In this document: in pieces, positions 51,689 through 60,926 of the stretch
Numbering within the stretch: position 1 is the first letter of the stretch
How the letters are laid out: every line of letters begins with the position of its first letter
Assembly: GCF_000497575.1 (NCBI RefSeq)
Contig: NZ_APJI01000016.1
Coordinates: 62,001-126,000 of the forward strand
Length of the DNA: 64,000 nt
Direction of reading: 5' to 3'
From: Afipia sp. OHSU_II-C1
GTDB taxonomy: Bacteria; Pseudomonadota; Alphaproteobacteria; Rhizobiales; Xanthobacteraceae
Notes under the pieces: model-generated
Seen by the model: only the letters and a program-made list of their open reading frames with translations
What the model was told of the DNA's origin: nothing
The model's database searches: none
Made by a program: the position numbers and the translations under genes

Positions 51689-52255
51689 CTATCGTTTGGC
51701 TTGCGGTGTATCGGTTTGCAGGCCGCATTTCGCTGCCGCCAGTGACGCCTGCGCCTGTGGCATCAGGCCAGGCTCTGCCGCCAGCGCCTTGAGCAAGATG
51801 AGGCCCGTTGTGGTCGGTGAGTCGATGATCAGGCGGTCGGCTGCGGTGACTTCTTCGTCTTCCGGCAGTTCGGCATGCTGTGCCTCCGTCATCAGGTCGA
51901 GCTCGATGACGCGCCGTCCCGCCGAGCGATCGTTGATCGCGTAATAGGCGACATCGTTGCGGGTGTAGAACGACACCGAGGTATAGGCCTGACTCACCGG
52001 GACGGTGAGTTTGAGCGGACCACTGGAAAGGTCATAGCGGCAGGCGGCGCTGGCGAAAGCGGGGTCCATGAACGGCATCGGAGCGCTGTTCGGCGCAGCC
52101 ACCGGCAACGCCGTCACTGCATTCAGCTTCGTGATCGGAGCGAGGCGGGAATATGCATCGAGCGTTGCGACGCGCGGAAGCACCAGCACGCTCACGAGAT
52201 GAACCACGCCGCCCAGGATCACGCCACCGAGAATTGCAAACAGCCAGCGGATCAT
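51689..52255 (-). CDS. DUF1254 protein
   Basis: A 188-residue exported or membrane-anchored protein with an N-terminal helix (MIRWLFAILGGVILGGVVHL). The body includes PMPFMDPAFASAACRYDLSS and VSQAYTSVSFYTRNDVAYYA, family-typical for the short DUF1254 form. It overlaps the DUF1214 gene by 4 bases (52252-52255). DUF1254 and DUF1214 are often fused or adjacent, and the function is unknown. Confidence 0.84.
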   Translation of the reverse strand: MIRWLFAILGGVILGGVVHLVSVLVLPRVATLDAYSRLAPITKLNAVTALPVAAPNSAPMPFMDPAFASAACRYDLSSGPLKLTVPVSQAYTSVSFYTRNDVAYYAINDRSAGRRVIELDLMTEAQHAELPEDEEVTAADRLIIDSPTTTGLILLKALAAEPGLMPQAQASLAAAKCGLQTDTPQAKR

Positions 52256-52830
52256 GGGCAGCTCACCGTGCTGATCGATGGCATCGGCGCATCCTTTTGC
52301 GTGCGTGTTCCGACGCCGACCGGCGTATCATAGAGCCGCAGCACCAGCATGTACCGGTCGAGGCCCCCGGTCGGCAGCCAGTTGCCGGCGCGCGGGCGCG
52401 ATGTCACCCGCATCTCGAAGCTGCCATCCGAGGCGCGCACGATTTCCTGGCTGGTGAATCCGTAACGCTGGAGCGAGTTGGCGACGAGCTGGCCCTTGGG
52501 ATCATAGATCGTCATGGTCCAGAAACGCGCCGGGGGCGTCACGCCTTTCACGACCACATCGCATCGTCCGTCGAGCGCGCGGCCTGCATCATCCTTGTTT
52601 GCGGTGAACATCACGCCGTCACCCGTGCCGACCGGTAGCTCGCCGCTGCGGGCGACCGAGGCGCGCGAGTAGGGATCGATACTGCTGGTGCCGGTCCGGG
52701 GGCGGGCGGTCCATGCGCCGATCGTGATGGTACCGACGTTGACGCCGCGTGTCGCCGTCGTCCACGTCGCGCCGAGGCCGACGACGGTTGCGATGATCAG
52801 CGTAACAAGGGTGATAAGGATCAGCCGCAC
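52252..52830 (-). CDS. DUF1214 protein
   Basis: A 192-residue protein with an N-terminal membrane helix (LILITLVTLIIATVVGLGAT). The DUF1214 core includes DPYSRASVARSGELPVGTGD, CDVVVKGVTPPARFWTMTIY and GNWLPTGGLDRYMLVLRLYD. It is the first gene of the DUF1214-DUF1254 pair and lies 24 bases after the PBP1A gene's far side is passed (that gene ends at 52855). The pair is widespread; activity is unknown. Confidence 0.86.
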   Translation of the reverse strand: MRLILITLVTLIIATVVGLGATWTTATRGVNVGTITIGAWTARPRTGTSSIDPYSRASVARSGELPVGTGDGVMFTANKDDAGRALDGRCDVVVKGVTPPARFWTMTIYDPKGQLVANSLQRYGFTSQEIVRASDGSFEMRVTSRPRAGNWLPTGGLDRYMLVLRLYDTPVGVGTRTQKDAPMPSISTVSCP

Positions 52831-52854
52831 GATCGAAGCGCACTCATGACGCGG

Positions 52855-55131
52855 TTAGTTCTTGCGCGGCGGCTGGGCCGCCGCAGGCTGATCGGTTGCC
52901 GATGCGAAGCTGTCCGGGAAGGTCACGTTCGAGGTCGGCGCGGGCTTCCCGCTTTCGTTCGAGGAAGTCTTGCCGGGCACGGTGATGGTCTTTGCCGCGT
53001 CGTCAAACAGCTTCTCGACGCGCACCAGAATGTTCGCGCCGCGCCGTGTCAGGATTGGAGGAGGGCCGGGATTGACCTCGGAGGCTTTCGCATTGGCGTT
53101 TGCCGATGCAACGGCGTCCGGCCGCTTCTTGCCGGCACCGATGCCGGGGATGTCCTTGATCTCAACGCCCTGGTGCGCGACGACCATCACGTCGTGCCAT
53201 GTCTGTGCCGGCAGCGAACCGCCGGTCATGCGATTGGTCGATGAGTAGTCGTCGTTGCCGTACCATACGGCCGCAGTGAAGTTGCCGGTGTAGCCGACGA
53301 ACCATGCGTCGCGGAACGCGTTCGTCGTGCCGGTCTTGCCGGCCGCGGGAATGCCGTCGAGTTGGGCGCGCCTGGCGGTGCCTTCGTCGACAACGTGGCT
53401 CATCATTTCCGCCATGTCGGCCGCCACCGATGCAGGAATGGCTTGTGTCGGTTTCTTGCCGTCGCGGTCCCAGCGCCAGACCAGATCGCCTGCGCCGGTG
53501 CGGACCTCGAGCACGGAATGCGGCTTTACCGCGCGTCCCTTATTCGGGAACGTGGCGTAGGCGACCGCGTGCTCGACAACGCTCACTTCGGTCGAGCCGA
53601 TCGGCAGCGACGGCGTATCGACGAGGGGAGCCGTGATGCCCATCTTGCGCGCCGTCTCGACGATCTTCGCGCGGCCCGCCTTCGGTGGATTGGGACTGCC
53701 TTTGCCCATCGCGATCGACAGCTTGACGGGCACAACGTTGATCGAGCGCGTGATGGCCTGCGTCAGCGTCACTGAGCCCGAATACGAACGTCCATAGTTC
53801 TGCGGACACCAGTTGCCGATACAAACCGGGCCGTCCACCACGATGGATTTTGGCGTGAAGCCGTTCATCAGCGCAGTGGCGTACACGTAAGGCTTGAACG
53901 AGGAGCCAGGCTGGCGCATCGCGTCGACGGCGCGGTTGAACTGGCTGGCTCCGTAGTCGCGGCCGCCCACCATGGCGCGCACGCCGCCGTCGAGATCGGC
54001 AAGAACCACGGCGGCTTGGGTCGCGTGATAGTCGCGGCCGAACTGGCGCAACTGATTTTCGACGGCGGATTCCGCGGCGTGCTGCACATTCATGTCGATC
54101 GCGGTGCGGACCACGAAGACGCGCTCGACATAGGATTTCGGGAACGTCATGACGAGCTTGCGCATCTCGTCGAAGGCGTAGTCGAGATAATAGTTGGGCG
54201 AGTTCTCGTCACGCCGGTCGACGGCGTTGGCGGGATTGCGGCGTGCGCCGAATACCTGGCCCTCGGTCATGAAACCGGCGTCGACCAGATTGTCGAGCAC
54301 GACGTTGGCGCGGGCGCGGGCTGCGGGCAGGTTAATGTGCGGCGCGTATTTGGTCGGCGCCTTGAACAGGCCGGCGAGCATGGCGGCTTCTGCGAGATTC
54401 ACATCGCGTGCGGACTTGTTGAAATAGAAGTGCGCGGCGCCGTCGACGCCGAAGGTGCCGCCGCCCATATAGGCGCGGTCGAGATAGAGCTTCAGGATTT
54501 CGTTCTTGGTCAGCCGTGTTTCAAGCCAGATGGCGAGGAACGCTTCCTTCACCTTGCGCTCGATGGTGCGCTCGTTGTTGAGGAACAGGTTCTTCGCAAG
54601 CTGCTGTGTGATTGACGAGCCGCCTTGGCGCACACCGCCCGCCTGCGCGTTGGTCATAAGAGCGCGCGCCGTGCCGGCCACATCGATGCCGAAGTGATCG
54701 TAGAAGCGGCGGTCCTCGGTGGCGAGGGTGGCCTTGATCAGGTTGTCGGGGAAATCTTCGAGCGGAATCGAATCGTTGTGCTTGATGCCGCGGCTGCCGA
54801 TCGGATTGCCGTAGCGATCGAGGAAGGTCACAGCGAGATCGGATTTTTTCAGCCAGTCATCATCGGAAGTTTCGCGAAAAGCCGGGATAGCTAGCGCGAG
54901 CATCAGAACGAGGCCGGCGAGGCCGATTGTTGCGCCTTCGGAAAGCGGCTCGATGAAAACCCAGCGCTTCCAGCGGCCGACATAGAAGCGATCCATGAAG
55001 GTGGAATAGCGCTCCCAGAGCTCGCGCAGGCCGACAGCCGAATTAAATAGCGATGAATCAATTCGCGCGTCGAGGTCCAGCAGGAAATGCCGGAACCATT
55101 TCTTCCACTCGCTGGGTACGATCTGGCGCAC
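52855..55131 (-). CDS. mrcA: Penicillin-binding protein 1A (bifunctional peptidoglycan synthase)
   Basis: A 758-residue class A PBP starting at GTG 55131. After a cytoplasmic head and one membrane helix (IGLAGLVLMLALAIPAF), the GT51 glycosyltransferase domain carries TEDRRFYDHFGIDVAGTARA, GGSSITQQLAKNLFL and KEAFLAIWLE. The transpeptidase domain has Ser-x2-Lys in QPGSSFKPYVYA, SRSINVVPVKL and KTGTTNAFRDAWFVGYT. It polymerises and cross-links peptidoglycan. The C-terminal tail (NANAKASEVNPGPPPI) is low-complexity. Upstream, 55132-55447 holds only a small hairpin AACCAA/TTGGTT with a T-run at 55283-55306. Confidence 0.95.
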   Translation of the reverse strand: MRQIVPSEWKKWFRHFLLDLDARIDSSLFNSAVGLRELWERYSTFMDRFYVGRWKRWVFIEPLSEGATIGLAGLVLMLALAIPAFRETSDDDWLKKSDLAVTFLDRYGNPIGSRGIKHNDSIPLEDFPDNLIKATLATEDRRFYDHFGIDVAGTARALMTNAQAGGVRQGGSSITQQLAKNLFLNNERTIERKVKEAFLAIWLETRLTKNEILKLYLDRAYMGGGTFGVDGAAHFYFNKSARDVNLAEAAMLAGLFKAPTKYAPHINLPAARARANVVLDNLVDAGFMTEGQVFGARRNPANAVDRRDENSPNYYLDYAFDEMRKLVMTFPKSYVERVFVVRTAIDMNVQHAAESAVENQLRQFGRDYHATQAAVVLADLDGGVRAMVGGRDYGASQFNRAVDAMRQPGSSFKPYVYATALMNGFTPKSIVVDGPVCIGNWCPQNYGRSYSGSVTLTQAITRSINVVPVKLSIAMGKGSPNPPKAGRAKIVETARKMGITAPLVDTPSLPIGSTEVSVVEHAVAYATFPNKGRAVKPHSVLEVRTGAGDLVWRWDRDGKKPTQAIPASVAADMAEMMSHVVDEGTARRAQLDGIPAAGKTGTTNAFRDAWFVGYTGNFTAAVWYGNDDYSSTNRMTGGSLPAQTWHDVMVVAHQGVEIKDIPGIGAGKKRPDAVASANANAKASEVNPGPPPILTRRGANILVRVEKLFDDAAKTITVPGKTSSNESGKPAPTSNVTFPDSFASATDQPAAAQPPRKN

Positions 55132-55447
55132 CGGAACCCTTGAAAATGACGCGGCGACCGAGTCGCAGCCTGAGAAAATCGCTGGTCAGACGATGCTGAT
55201 CTATTTGCGGCATCCCCAAGGCGCTAGGAGAGCCGATTTTGCCAGCGGGAATCCGCCATCTTCTAGCCGACCATGAACCATAAACCAATGGCCGCGTTGG
55301 TTTTTTAATGATGACGGTGAATGCTGCCCACGCTTTTTAGCGCCGGAAACATCGACCGGCACCTTGCCGCTTGCGCAACAGCCGCCAAGGCTCATAAAGC
55401 ACCATATTAGCGTAAGGACGCTTTAATATCCCAACAGGTTCAAAGCC

Positions 55448-55966
55448 ATGACAGCCCGGCCTCGGCCGCCCTCGACCCAGAGGGAATCTTTCTGGAAAAC
55501 CAAGACGTTGGAGGAGATGTCCGACAGCGAGTGGGAGAGCCTGTGCGATGGCTGCGCGCGCTGCTGCCTGGAAAAGCTGGAAGACGAGGATACGGGCAAG
55601 ATCTACTTCACCCATATCTCCTGCTCGCTGCTCGATGCCGGGCTTTGTGCCTGCAAAGATTATCCCAACCGGTCGGCCAAAGTATCCGATTGCGTGCGGC
55701 TGACGCCGGAGAACGTCCGGACGTTGAATTGGCTGCCGCCGAGTTGCGGGTACAAGCTCGTGGCGGAGGGCCGCGATCTGTACTGGTGGCATCCGCTGAT
55801 TTCCGGCGATCCCAACACCGTCCACGAGGCCGGCGTTTCGGTGCAGGGCAGGGTCTGGGGCACCGAGGACGAGATCGAGGACGCCGACCTCGAGGAGCAC
55901 ATCGTGCAGTGGCCCGGCGTGATTCCAAGGCGCGCCCGGCTCAAAAAGCGACCCGCGTCCAAGTAA
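55448..55966 (+). CDS. YcgN-type UPF0260 cysteine-cluster protein
   Basis: A 172-residue protein of the UPF0260/YkgJ cysteine-cluster families. Cysteines are arranged as [38 protein letters not shown] and [25 protein letters not shown] zinc or Fe-S site is likely. The function is unknown. ATG at 55448 follows a 316-base divergent gap from PBP1A; the gap after it (55967-56165) contains nothing I can support. Confidence 0.9.
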   Translation: MTARPRPPSTQRESFWKTKTLEEMSDSEWESLCDGCARCCLEKLEDEDTGKIYFTHISCSLLDAGLCACKDYPNRSAKVSDCVRLTPENVRTLNWLPPSCGYKLVAEGRDLYWWHPLISGDPNTVHEAGVSVQGRVWGTEDEIEDADLEEHIVQWPGVIPRRARLKKRPASK

Positions 55967-56165
55967 TCCATTCCTCGATCAAGACCGCGTTCCGCTCGGA
56001 TAACGGCCACGTGATGGCCTTTCCGCGCGGTACACCCATGCGGCGTTGCCGGTTATGAAGGGATGCGAAACAGGATAAAGCTGACCTCATTCCGTACATT
56101 TCGAGTTCAAGTCATTTGCGACTTGATCCTTCCGCAGAAGCATTTTCCGGACCCCGTCCAGACTC

Positions 56166-57761
56166 ATGACCGAGACACATCGACAGCGCGGCGACATGGC
56201 CAGTGACTCGGCCGACGAAGCTCAGGCGCTGGATTCACCTGATGACGTTGCAAACATCGCCACCGAAGTGATCGATCTTACTGAAGCGCCGCCGATCGTG
56301 CCGGCGCCGCCGCTCTCGAAAAGCGAAGTGCGGACCATCCTGCTGAGCCTGATGCTCACGATGTTCCTGACCGCACTCGACCAGACCATTGTCGCGACCG
56401 CGCTGCCGACCATCGGCCGCCAGTTCGGCGACGTCAGCAATCTGTCCTGGGTCATTACCGCGTATCTGTTGTCGGGGACCGCGGTCGCGCCGGTCTATGG
56501 CACGCTGAGCGACATCTACGGCCGCCGCGCGATGATTATCGTTTCGCTGGCGCTGTTCCTGCTCGGCTCGGTGCTGTGCGCGATCGCGCCGAACATGCTC
56601 ACGTTGATTCTCGCCCGCGCCCTTCAGGGCATCGGCGGCGGCGGCATCCTGCCGCTCGTGCAAACCGTGATCTCCGATGTGGTGACGCCGCGCGAACGCG
56701 GCCAGTACCAGGCCTATTTCTCGTCGGTGTGGGTTGCCGCCGGCATCGGTGGCCCGGTGCTCGGCGGGTTGTTCGCCGAACATCTGCACTGGTCGGTGAT
56801 CTTCTGGATCAACCTGCCACTCGGCGCGCTCTCGCTGGCGCTGCTGCTGCCGAAGATGAAAAAGATTCCGGTGTTCCACCGCAGGCGAAAGGTCGACTGG
56901 CTTGGCGGCGTGCTGCTGATGGCGTCCGCCGTGATCGTGATGCTGGTGCTGACATGGGGCGGCAACCGCTTCGCGTGGGCGTCGCCTGCGATCCTTGCGA
57001 TGATCGGGTCCGCGTTGTTTCTCGGCGTCGCATTCGTGTGGCATGCGAAGCGCACCAGTGAACCGTTCCTGCCGATTCCATTGCTGTCGGGATCGGTGGT
57101 GCCGTTCGCGATGGCCGCAGGCGGCTGCGCCATCGGCACGATGATCGGCCTCACGGTGCATATGCCGCTGTACTACGAGGTGGTGTACGGCCTCTCTGCG
57201 AGTGAAGCGGGACTCGCTTTGATTCCGCTGGTCGCGGTGTCGGTGCTCGGCGCATGGGCGGCGGGCCGCGCAATGATGTTCACCAGACACTACAAGCGCG
57301 CGGCTATCGGGGGCGTATCGCTCGCGGCTTGTGCCGCGACCGCGCTCGCGCTGGCAACGCCGCTGCCGCTGTGGCAACTGCTTGCGGCGCTGTCGTTGAT
57401 GGCGGTCGGTCTCGGCACGGTGTTTCCAGTCAGCGTGGTGTCGATCCAGAATGCCGTGCCGCGCATGCAGGTCGGCACCGCGACGGGCGCGATGAATTTC
57501 TTCCGCTCGCTGATGGCGTCGTTCACCGTTGCGGTGTTCACTGCGATCCTGCTGATGGTGCTCGGGGGAAATCTCACCATCGGCGCGGAGCATCAGATCG
57601 GCTCCCGGCATGCGATTGCTGCGAGCGACATGATCGTCGCGTTCCGTTACGTGTTCGCCGCGGCGGCCGTGCTGCTGACGACCGCTGCGACTCTCGTGAT
57701 CCTGATGGAAGAGCGCCCGCTGGCCGGGCCGCAACAGGCTCCTGCCGAGATGGCGGAATAG
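56166..57761 (+). CDS. EmrB/QacA-type 14-helix MFS exporter
   Basis: A 531-residue drug:H+ antiporter of the DHA2 group. The acidic N-terminal 55 residues are cytoplasmic. ILLSLMLTMFLTALDQTIVA is helix 1 with the DHA2 motif (Asp-Gln-Thr). GTLSDIYGRRAMIIVSL is motif A and ARALQGIGGGGILPLVQ is motif C-like. About 14 helices follow. Substrates are typically hydrophobic toxicants. No membrane-fusion (EmrA) gene is adjacent. A second ATG 30 bases downstream is an alternative start. Confidence 0.9.
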   Translation: MTETHRQRGDMASDSADEAQALDSPDDVANIATEVIDLTEAPPIVPAPPLSKSEVRTILLSLMLTMFLTALDQTIVATALPTIGRQFGDVSNLSWVITAYLLSGTAVAPVYGTLSDIYGRRAMIIVSLALFLLGSVLCAIAPNMLTLILARALQGIGGGGILPLVQTVISDVVTPRERGQYQAYFSSVWVAAGIGGPVLGGLFAEHLHWSVIFWINLPLGALSLALLLPKMKKIPVFHRRRKVDWLGGVLLMASAVIVMLVLTWGGNRFAWASPAILAMIGSALFLGVAFVWHAKRTSEPFLPIPLLSGSVVPFAMAAGGCAIGTMIGLTVHMPLYYEVVYGLSASEAGLALIPLVAVSVLGAWAAGRAMMFTRHYKRAAIGGVSLAACAATALALATPLPLWQLLAALSLMAVGLGTVFPVSVVSIQNAVPRMQVGTATGAMNFFRSLMASFTVAVFTAILLMVLGGNLTIGAEHQIGSRHAIAASDMIVAFRYVFAAAAVLLTTAATLVILMEERPLAGPQQAPAEMAE

Positions 57762-57883
57762 GGCAGGATCCGATCGTTCGCGCGAAAAGGCGAAACGGTG
57801 ACGAACTTCGGCGCATAAGGCGGACCCTGAGGGCGGTGTTGCGCGGTCTGCCGCGTCGTGCTGCACTCTCCGAGGAGGGTTGC

Positions 57884-58093
57884 ATGCTCAACGCCGCCTG
57901 GCTCATCGTTCATCTGATCGCAACCGCAACATCGTTGCCGGGGACGGCGGCCGCCTCTCAACCCGTGGGTGTGACCTGCACCTATCAGGCATGCATGGCG
58001 AAATGCACCCGGCTCAACGGGTCCATCTGCAACAGTTACTGCGACGCGCGAATCCGGCAACGGGTTGCGGCGGGACTTTGTGCCGCATCGTAA
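57884..58093 (+). CDS. Small secreted cysteine-rich protein
   Basis: A 69-residue protein too short for standard cut-offs. GAGGAGGG precedes the ATG at 57884. The signal peptide is hydrophobic (LNAAWLIVHLIATATSLPGT, cleavage near AAA). The mature part has six cysteines in a compact pattern (CTYQACMAKCTRLNGSICNS, then YCDARIRQ and CAAS), suggestive of disulfides. Unknown function. Confidence 0.65.
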   Translation: MLNAAWLIVHLIATATSLPGTAAASQPVGVTCTYQACMAKCTRLNGSICNSYCDARIRQRVAAGLCAAS

Positions 58094-58224
58094 GCCTGTC
58101 GATGCCAGCGGCTACACGCGCATCCAGATGTTCCGAACGAAGTGCCTGGCAATCAAGGAACAAAACCCGGTCACGCAAGTTTGAGCGATCAGAATTCCCA
58201 TGGCTGTTGCCAAAGGATGATGGG

Positions 58225-58422
58225 ATGAAAACGGATCGTCACTTCGAAACAAAGCCAGCGCTACCTCCGGTGGTGGGATGCCCCAATTGCAAAGGCTATC
58301 CCATGGAAATCCAGGGACTGGCGCTTCGGACGCGCGGAGGCGGCACGACAGATCGTGCCGTCTATTTCTGTACCCTGTGCGGCTACACCCGAACCGAGGC
58401 CGTCGTGCTGGATGAGGAATAG
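58225..58422 (+). CDS. Small zinc-ribbon-like protein
   Basis: A 65-residue protein beginning MKTDRHFETKPALPPVVGC. It has two Cys-x2-Cys knuckles, VGCPNCKGYPMEIQGL and FCTLCGYTRTEAVV, spaced 30 residues apart as in zinc ribbons. ATG at 58225 is preceded by GATGGG. Function unknown; possibly DNA- or protein-binding. Confidence 0.65.
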   Translation: MKTDRHFETKPALPPVVGCPNCKGYPMEIQGLALRTRGGGTTDRAVYFCTLCGYTRTEAVVLDEE

Positions 58423-58478
58423 GCCAAATGGCGCGCCGCTTTATGGGCGGCGGCCCTTGTTCCAGCGGTACCTTGAGT

Positions 58479-58546
58479 TTCTAGGAAATAAATCCTTGAC
58501 AGCGTGACGCTGCCGGGTTAGGGTCGGTCCATGCTCCAGAATTGTG
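58479..58546 (+). promoter_or_regulatory. Promoter plus palindrome, copy A (upstream of the Xre/RES module)
   Basis: The 68-base block contains TTGACA (58496-58501), a 17-base spacer and TAGGGT (58519-58524), a sigma-70-type promoter. The palindrome AGCGTGACGCT (58501-58511) overlaps the end of the -35. About 55 of 68 bases match copy B at 60927-60994, in the same orientation. It lies 85 bases before the antitoxin ATG. Confidence 0.65.
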
Positions 58547-58630
58547 TTTCGGCCCCCGGCAGGGGTTTGAACGCCGTTGACGCGCGCCGGCGGGGTTCCT
58601 ATCTTATGCAGTATCGCAGAGGATAGGCAT

Positions 58631-59029
58631 ATGTCTGCAAATCTGCAGAAAGCATCGGAACTTATTCCTGCCGACCGTCACGGCCTCGCGCTGGAAGGTT
58701 TCTTCCGCATCATGGCCCGCTGGGGCGTCGGCAACAGCGACGCGCGGCGCATCCTAGGCAACCCCGCGGAGCGCACGTTCTTTCAATGGAAGAGCGGCAA
58801 GGCTGCGCGCCTGCCGGACGATACACTGCGCCGGATCGGTTATGTGGCGGGCATCTGGAAGGCGCTGCAGATCGTCTATTCCGATGCCGTGCTCGCCGAC
58901 GGCTGGGTGCTGCGCCCGAACCGTGCCTTTGCGGGACAGACTCCGCTGGCGCGGATGACCGCAGGCGATGTCACCGATCTCGCCGCTGTGCGCGCCTATG
59001 TCGATGCCGCGCGCGCGCCGTGGTCGTGA
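58631..59029 (+). CDS. Xre/MbcA/ParS-type antitoxin
   Basis: From ATG 58631 the product is 132 residues. It has the Xre-like HTH region (LALEGFFRIMARWGVGNSDA, then RRILGNPAERTFFQWKSGKA) and the MbcA/ParS/Xre toxin-binding domain at the end (LRRIGYVAGIWKALQIVYSD, LADGWVLRPNRAFAGQTPLA). It neutralises the RES toxin encoded next and probably represses its own promoter by binding the palindrome upstream. Its stop overlaps the GTG of the toxin (GTGA, 59026-59029). Confidence 0.9.
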   Translation: MSANLQKASELIPADRHGLALEGFFRIMARWGVGNSDARRILGNPAERTFFQWKSGKAARLPDDTLRRIGYVAGIWKALQIVYSDAVLADGWVLRPNRAFAGQTPLARMTAGDVTDLAAVRAYVDAARAPWS

Positions 59030-59736
59030 CGGCAAAAGCGCCTGACACGACGCGGGTGCGCTGGCGCGAAGCGTGGCGCATCATTGCCTCGCGCTATCCG
59101 CCGATTGCGCTGTTCGAGCGCGTCTCGGATGATCCTGCCGTGTGGGATGTGCTGATTGACCTTGAGCAGGCGACCAACCCGCGCGTGCGTGATGAGACAG
59201 GCGAGATCGCGCTGGTGCCGCCGGAGCGGCGCGTGACCGGGCCGAACGCATCGTGGGTGATGGCGCCGTTCACCCATGTAAACCGCAACGGCTCGCGGTT
59301 TTCGGACGGCAGCTATGGCGTCTATTACGCCGCCCGCACATTGCAGACGGCCGTGAAGGAAACCGGCTATCACTTCGCGCGCTTCGCGGCGGATTCCAAC
59401 GACCCGCCGCGCCGGGAAGACATGCGCGTGCTGCTCGGACATGTAAGCGCAACGCTGCATGATGTGTCCAAGCTCGATGACAAGTCGAGCCGGCTGGTCA
59501 TGGATCGCGAGAGCTACGCGCACAGCCGGCCGTTCGCGGCGAACCTGCGCGAGAGCGGCAGCGACGGCATCGTTTATCCGAGCGTGCGGGACAAGGGGGG
59601 CTCGTGCATTGCCGCGTTCTGGCCGGACGTGGCGGGCGTGCCTGTGCAGGAACGGCACCTGCAGTACGAATGGGACGGCAGCCGCTTCAGCCGGTGGTTC
59701 GATTACAAGGAGGAGAGGTGGGTGAGCGCGTTTTAG
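59026..59736 (+). CDS. RES-domain toxin
   Basis: A 236-residue RES-family protein, starting at GTG 59026 (GTG 59020 is also possible). The RES fold relates to ADP-ribosyltransferases, and characterised members degrade or modify NAD+. Motifs: FERVSDDPAVWDVLIDLEQA, SDGSYGVYYAARTLQTAVKE (with the family Arg/Tyr/Glu residues), RPFAANLRESGSDGIVYPS and IAAFWPDVAGVPVQERHLQY. It forms a type II module with the Xre antitoxin. The module is complete and undamaged. Confidence 0.92.
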   Translation: MTAKAPDTTRVRWREAWRIIASRYPPIALFERVSDDPAVWDVLIDLEQATNPRVRDETGEIALVPPERRVTGPNASWVMAPFTHVNRNGSRFSDGSYGVYYAARTLQTAVKETGYHFARFAADSNDPPRREDMRVLLGHVSATLHDVSKLDDKSSRLVMDRESYAHSRPFAANLRESGSDGIVYPSVRDKGGSCIAAFWPDVAGVPVQERHLQYEWDGSRFSRWFDYKEERWVSAF

Positions 59737-59835
59737 CGCTACCGATCGTGTCGCGAGCCACCACGATCCAGATTGATCATCGCTATCCATACAATGTTGC
59801 CGCAGGAGCGGCGCGCCATACGAATGGCGGTCGCG

Positions 59836-60075
59836 TCAACTGCTGGTTCGACGAGGAGGAGAGGCGGATATGTGCTTGGACGTATCCGACGCCATCGCCG
59901 CGTGAACTGCTTCCAGATTCAGAATGTTGACGGCGTTGGTCAGCCTGTCGTCAGCGAAGATCGCGTAAAGCTTGGTAAGCGTCTGGGCACAGTCGCGTGG
60001 GCCTGGTTCGATATAGTCGGCCAGAACGCCCTGTGCCCGTAGAACCGCGTCGAGAACATGCTCTTGAGCTGTCAT
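59836..60075 (-). CDS. Small hypothetical protein
   Basis: A 79-residue protein with a helical N-terminal part (MTAQEHVLDAVLRAQGVLAD) and YIEPGPRDCAQTLTKLYAIF. GGAGA lies at good spacing before ATG 60075. Similar short proteins are known in related genomes; function unknown. The last 20 residues are low-complexity. Confidence 0.6.
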   Translation of the reverse strand: MTAQEHVLDAVLRAQGVLADYIEPGPRDCAQTLTKLYAIFADDRLTNAVNILNLEAVHAAMASDTSKHISASPPRRTSS

Positions 60076-60213
60076 GATCGGGTCTCCACACTGTGAGGTG
60101 GAAACGGCCTTCGAGGGTTCCGGTTCCTCCGGCGGAGTTCCAATTCGGCAATGAAAAATCCGCCTCGGTCAGGCGGGTCATGCAGTTTTGCGGCAGCTTC
60201 TGTCGAATGAGAA

Positions 60214-60453
60214 TTAAATATGCGGCTCGGTTTCCCGCAGCCGCGCATTGCCGAATTTGGTGAGTTGCGCCGCGCGTTTCTCCAGAAGTTCTGCAACGAA
60301 ATCAGAAACCTCGTCGCGGACGCGGCGCTCCTGTTCGGGCGTCATCGCCTTGTGCTTTTGTGCGAACGCCTTCATCACGCGGTCGACAGTTTGCTTCACG
60401 ATGTACCTCGATGGTGTAGCTCGTTTCGCGAAGGAAAACGTGACATTGCTCAT
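60214..60453 (-). CDS. Small hypothetical protein, helical
   Basis: From ATG 60453 (GAGGAA ribosome binding site at proper spacing) the product is 79 residues. MSNVTFSFAKRATPSRYIVK is followed by QTVDRVMKAFAQKHKAMTPE and QERRVRDEVSDFVAELLEKR, a charged helix pair. I have seen related small proteins without known function. It is divergent from the receiver-domain gene. Confidence 0.62.
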   Translation of the reverse strand: MSNVTFSFAKRATPSRYIVKQTVDRVMKAFAQKHKAMTPEQERRVRDEVSDFVAELLEKRAAQLTKFGNARLRETEPHI

Positions 60454-60524
60454 TTGGTTCCTCAGCACCAGGCGAACTTCTCCCGCCTTTGTGCATTGCC
60501 TTTCTTCATGGAAAGGGGAGACCC

Positions 60525-60902
60525 ATGGGACACGCTCTGAAACAGACTGTGCTGGTTGTCGAAGACGACCAGCTGCAGCGGGAACTCGTCAGCCTGATTT
60601 TCGAAGAGAGCGACCTCAACGTCATTCAGTGCAGGAGCGCTGAGGCGGCCGCTGCCGTGCTTGAACAAACCGGCGGTGACCTGATGCTGATGTTCACCAA
60701 CGCGGATCTTCACGGCGAGATGTCGGGAGTCGAACTGGCCTGGATCGCGATGGAGCGGTTTCCGCATATCGATGTCATCGTGACATCGGAGCAGGCCATC
60801 GAGGAGGTCCCCGACAACGCGATGTTCATGCAAAAGCCATGGCTGCCGCTTGAAATTTTGCGGCAGGCCGAGATTTCGCGCCAGCGGCACACGGTGCACT
60901 GA
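60525..60902 (+). CDS. Stand-alone receiver-domain protein with Asn at the phospho-acceptor position
   Basis: From ATG 60525 the product is 125 residues, a single CheY-like receiver. The acidic pair is in VVEDDQLQRELV, the Thr position in VIVTSEQAIEEV and the Lys in MFMQKPWLPLEI. Where phosphorylated receivers have D (pattern FTDxxLxGxMxG), this protein reads FTNADLHGEMSGVELAW, so the acceptor Asp is Asn. It is probably a pseudo-receiver that works without phosphorylation. It has no output domain. A GGGGAG ribosome binding site precedes the ATG. Confidence 0.83.
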   Translation: MGHALKQTVLVVEDDQLQRELVSLIFEESDLNVIQCRSAEAAAAVLEQTGGDLMLMFTNADLHGEMSGVELAWIAMERFPHIDVIVTSEQAIEEVPDNAMFMQKPWLPLEILRQAEISRQRHTVH

Positions 60903-60926
60903 CGGACCGGATTTAAGCAGGATTGA

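Noticed and set aside
56235-57866. Open frame of 543 codons opposite the EmrB-like exporter
   Set aside because: Extremely Arg/His/Gln-rich shadow of the exporter gene.
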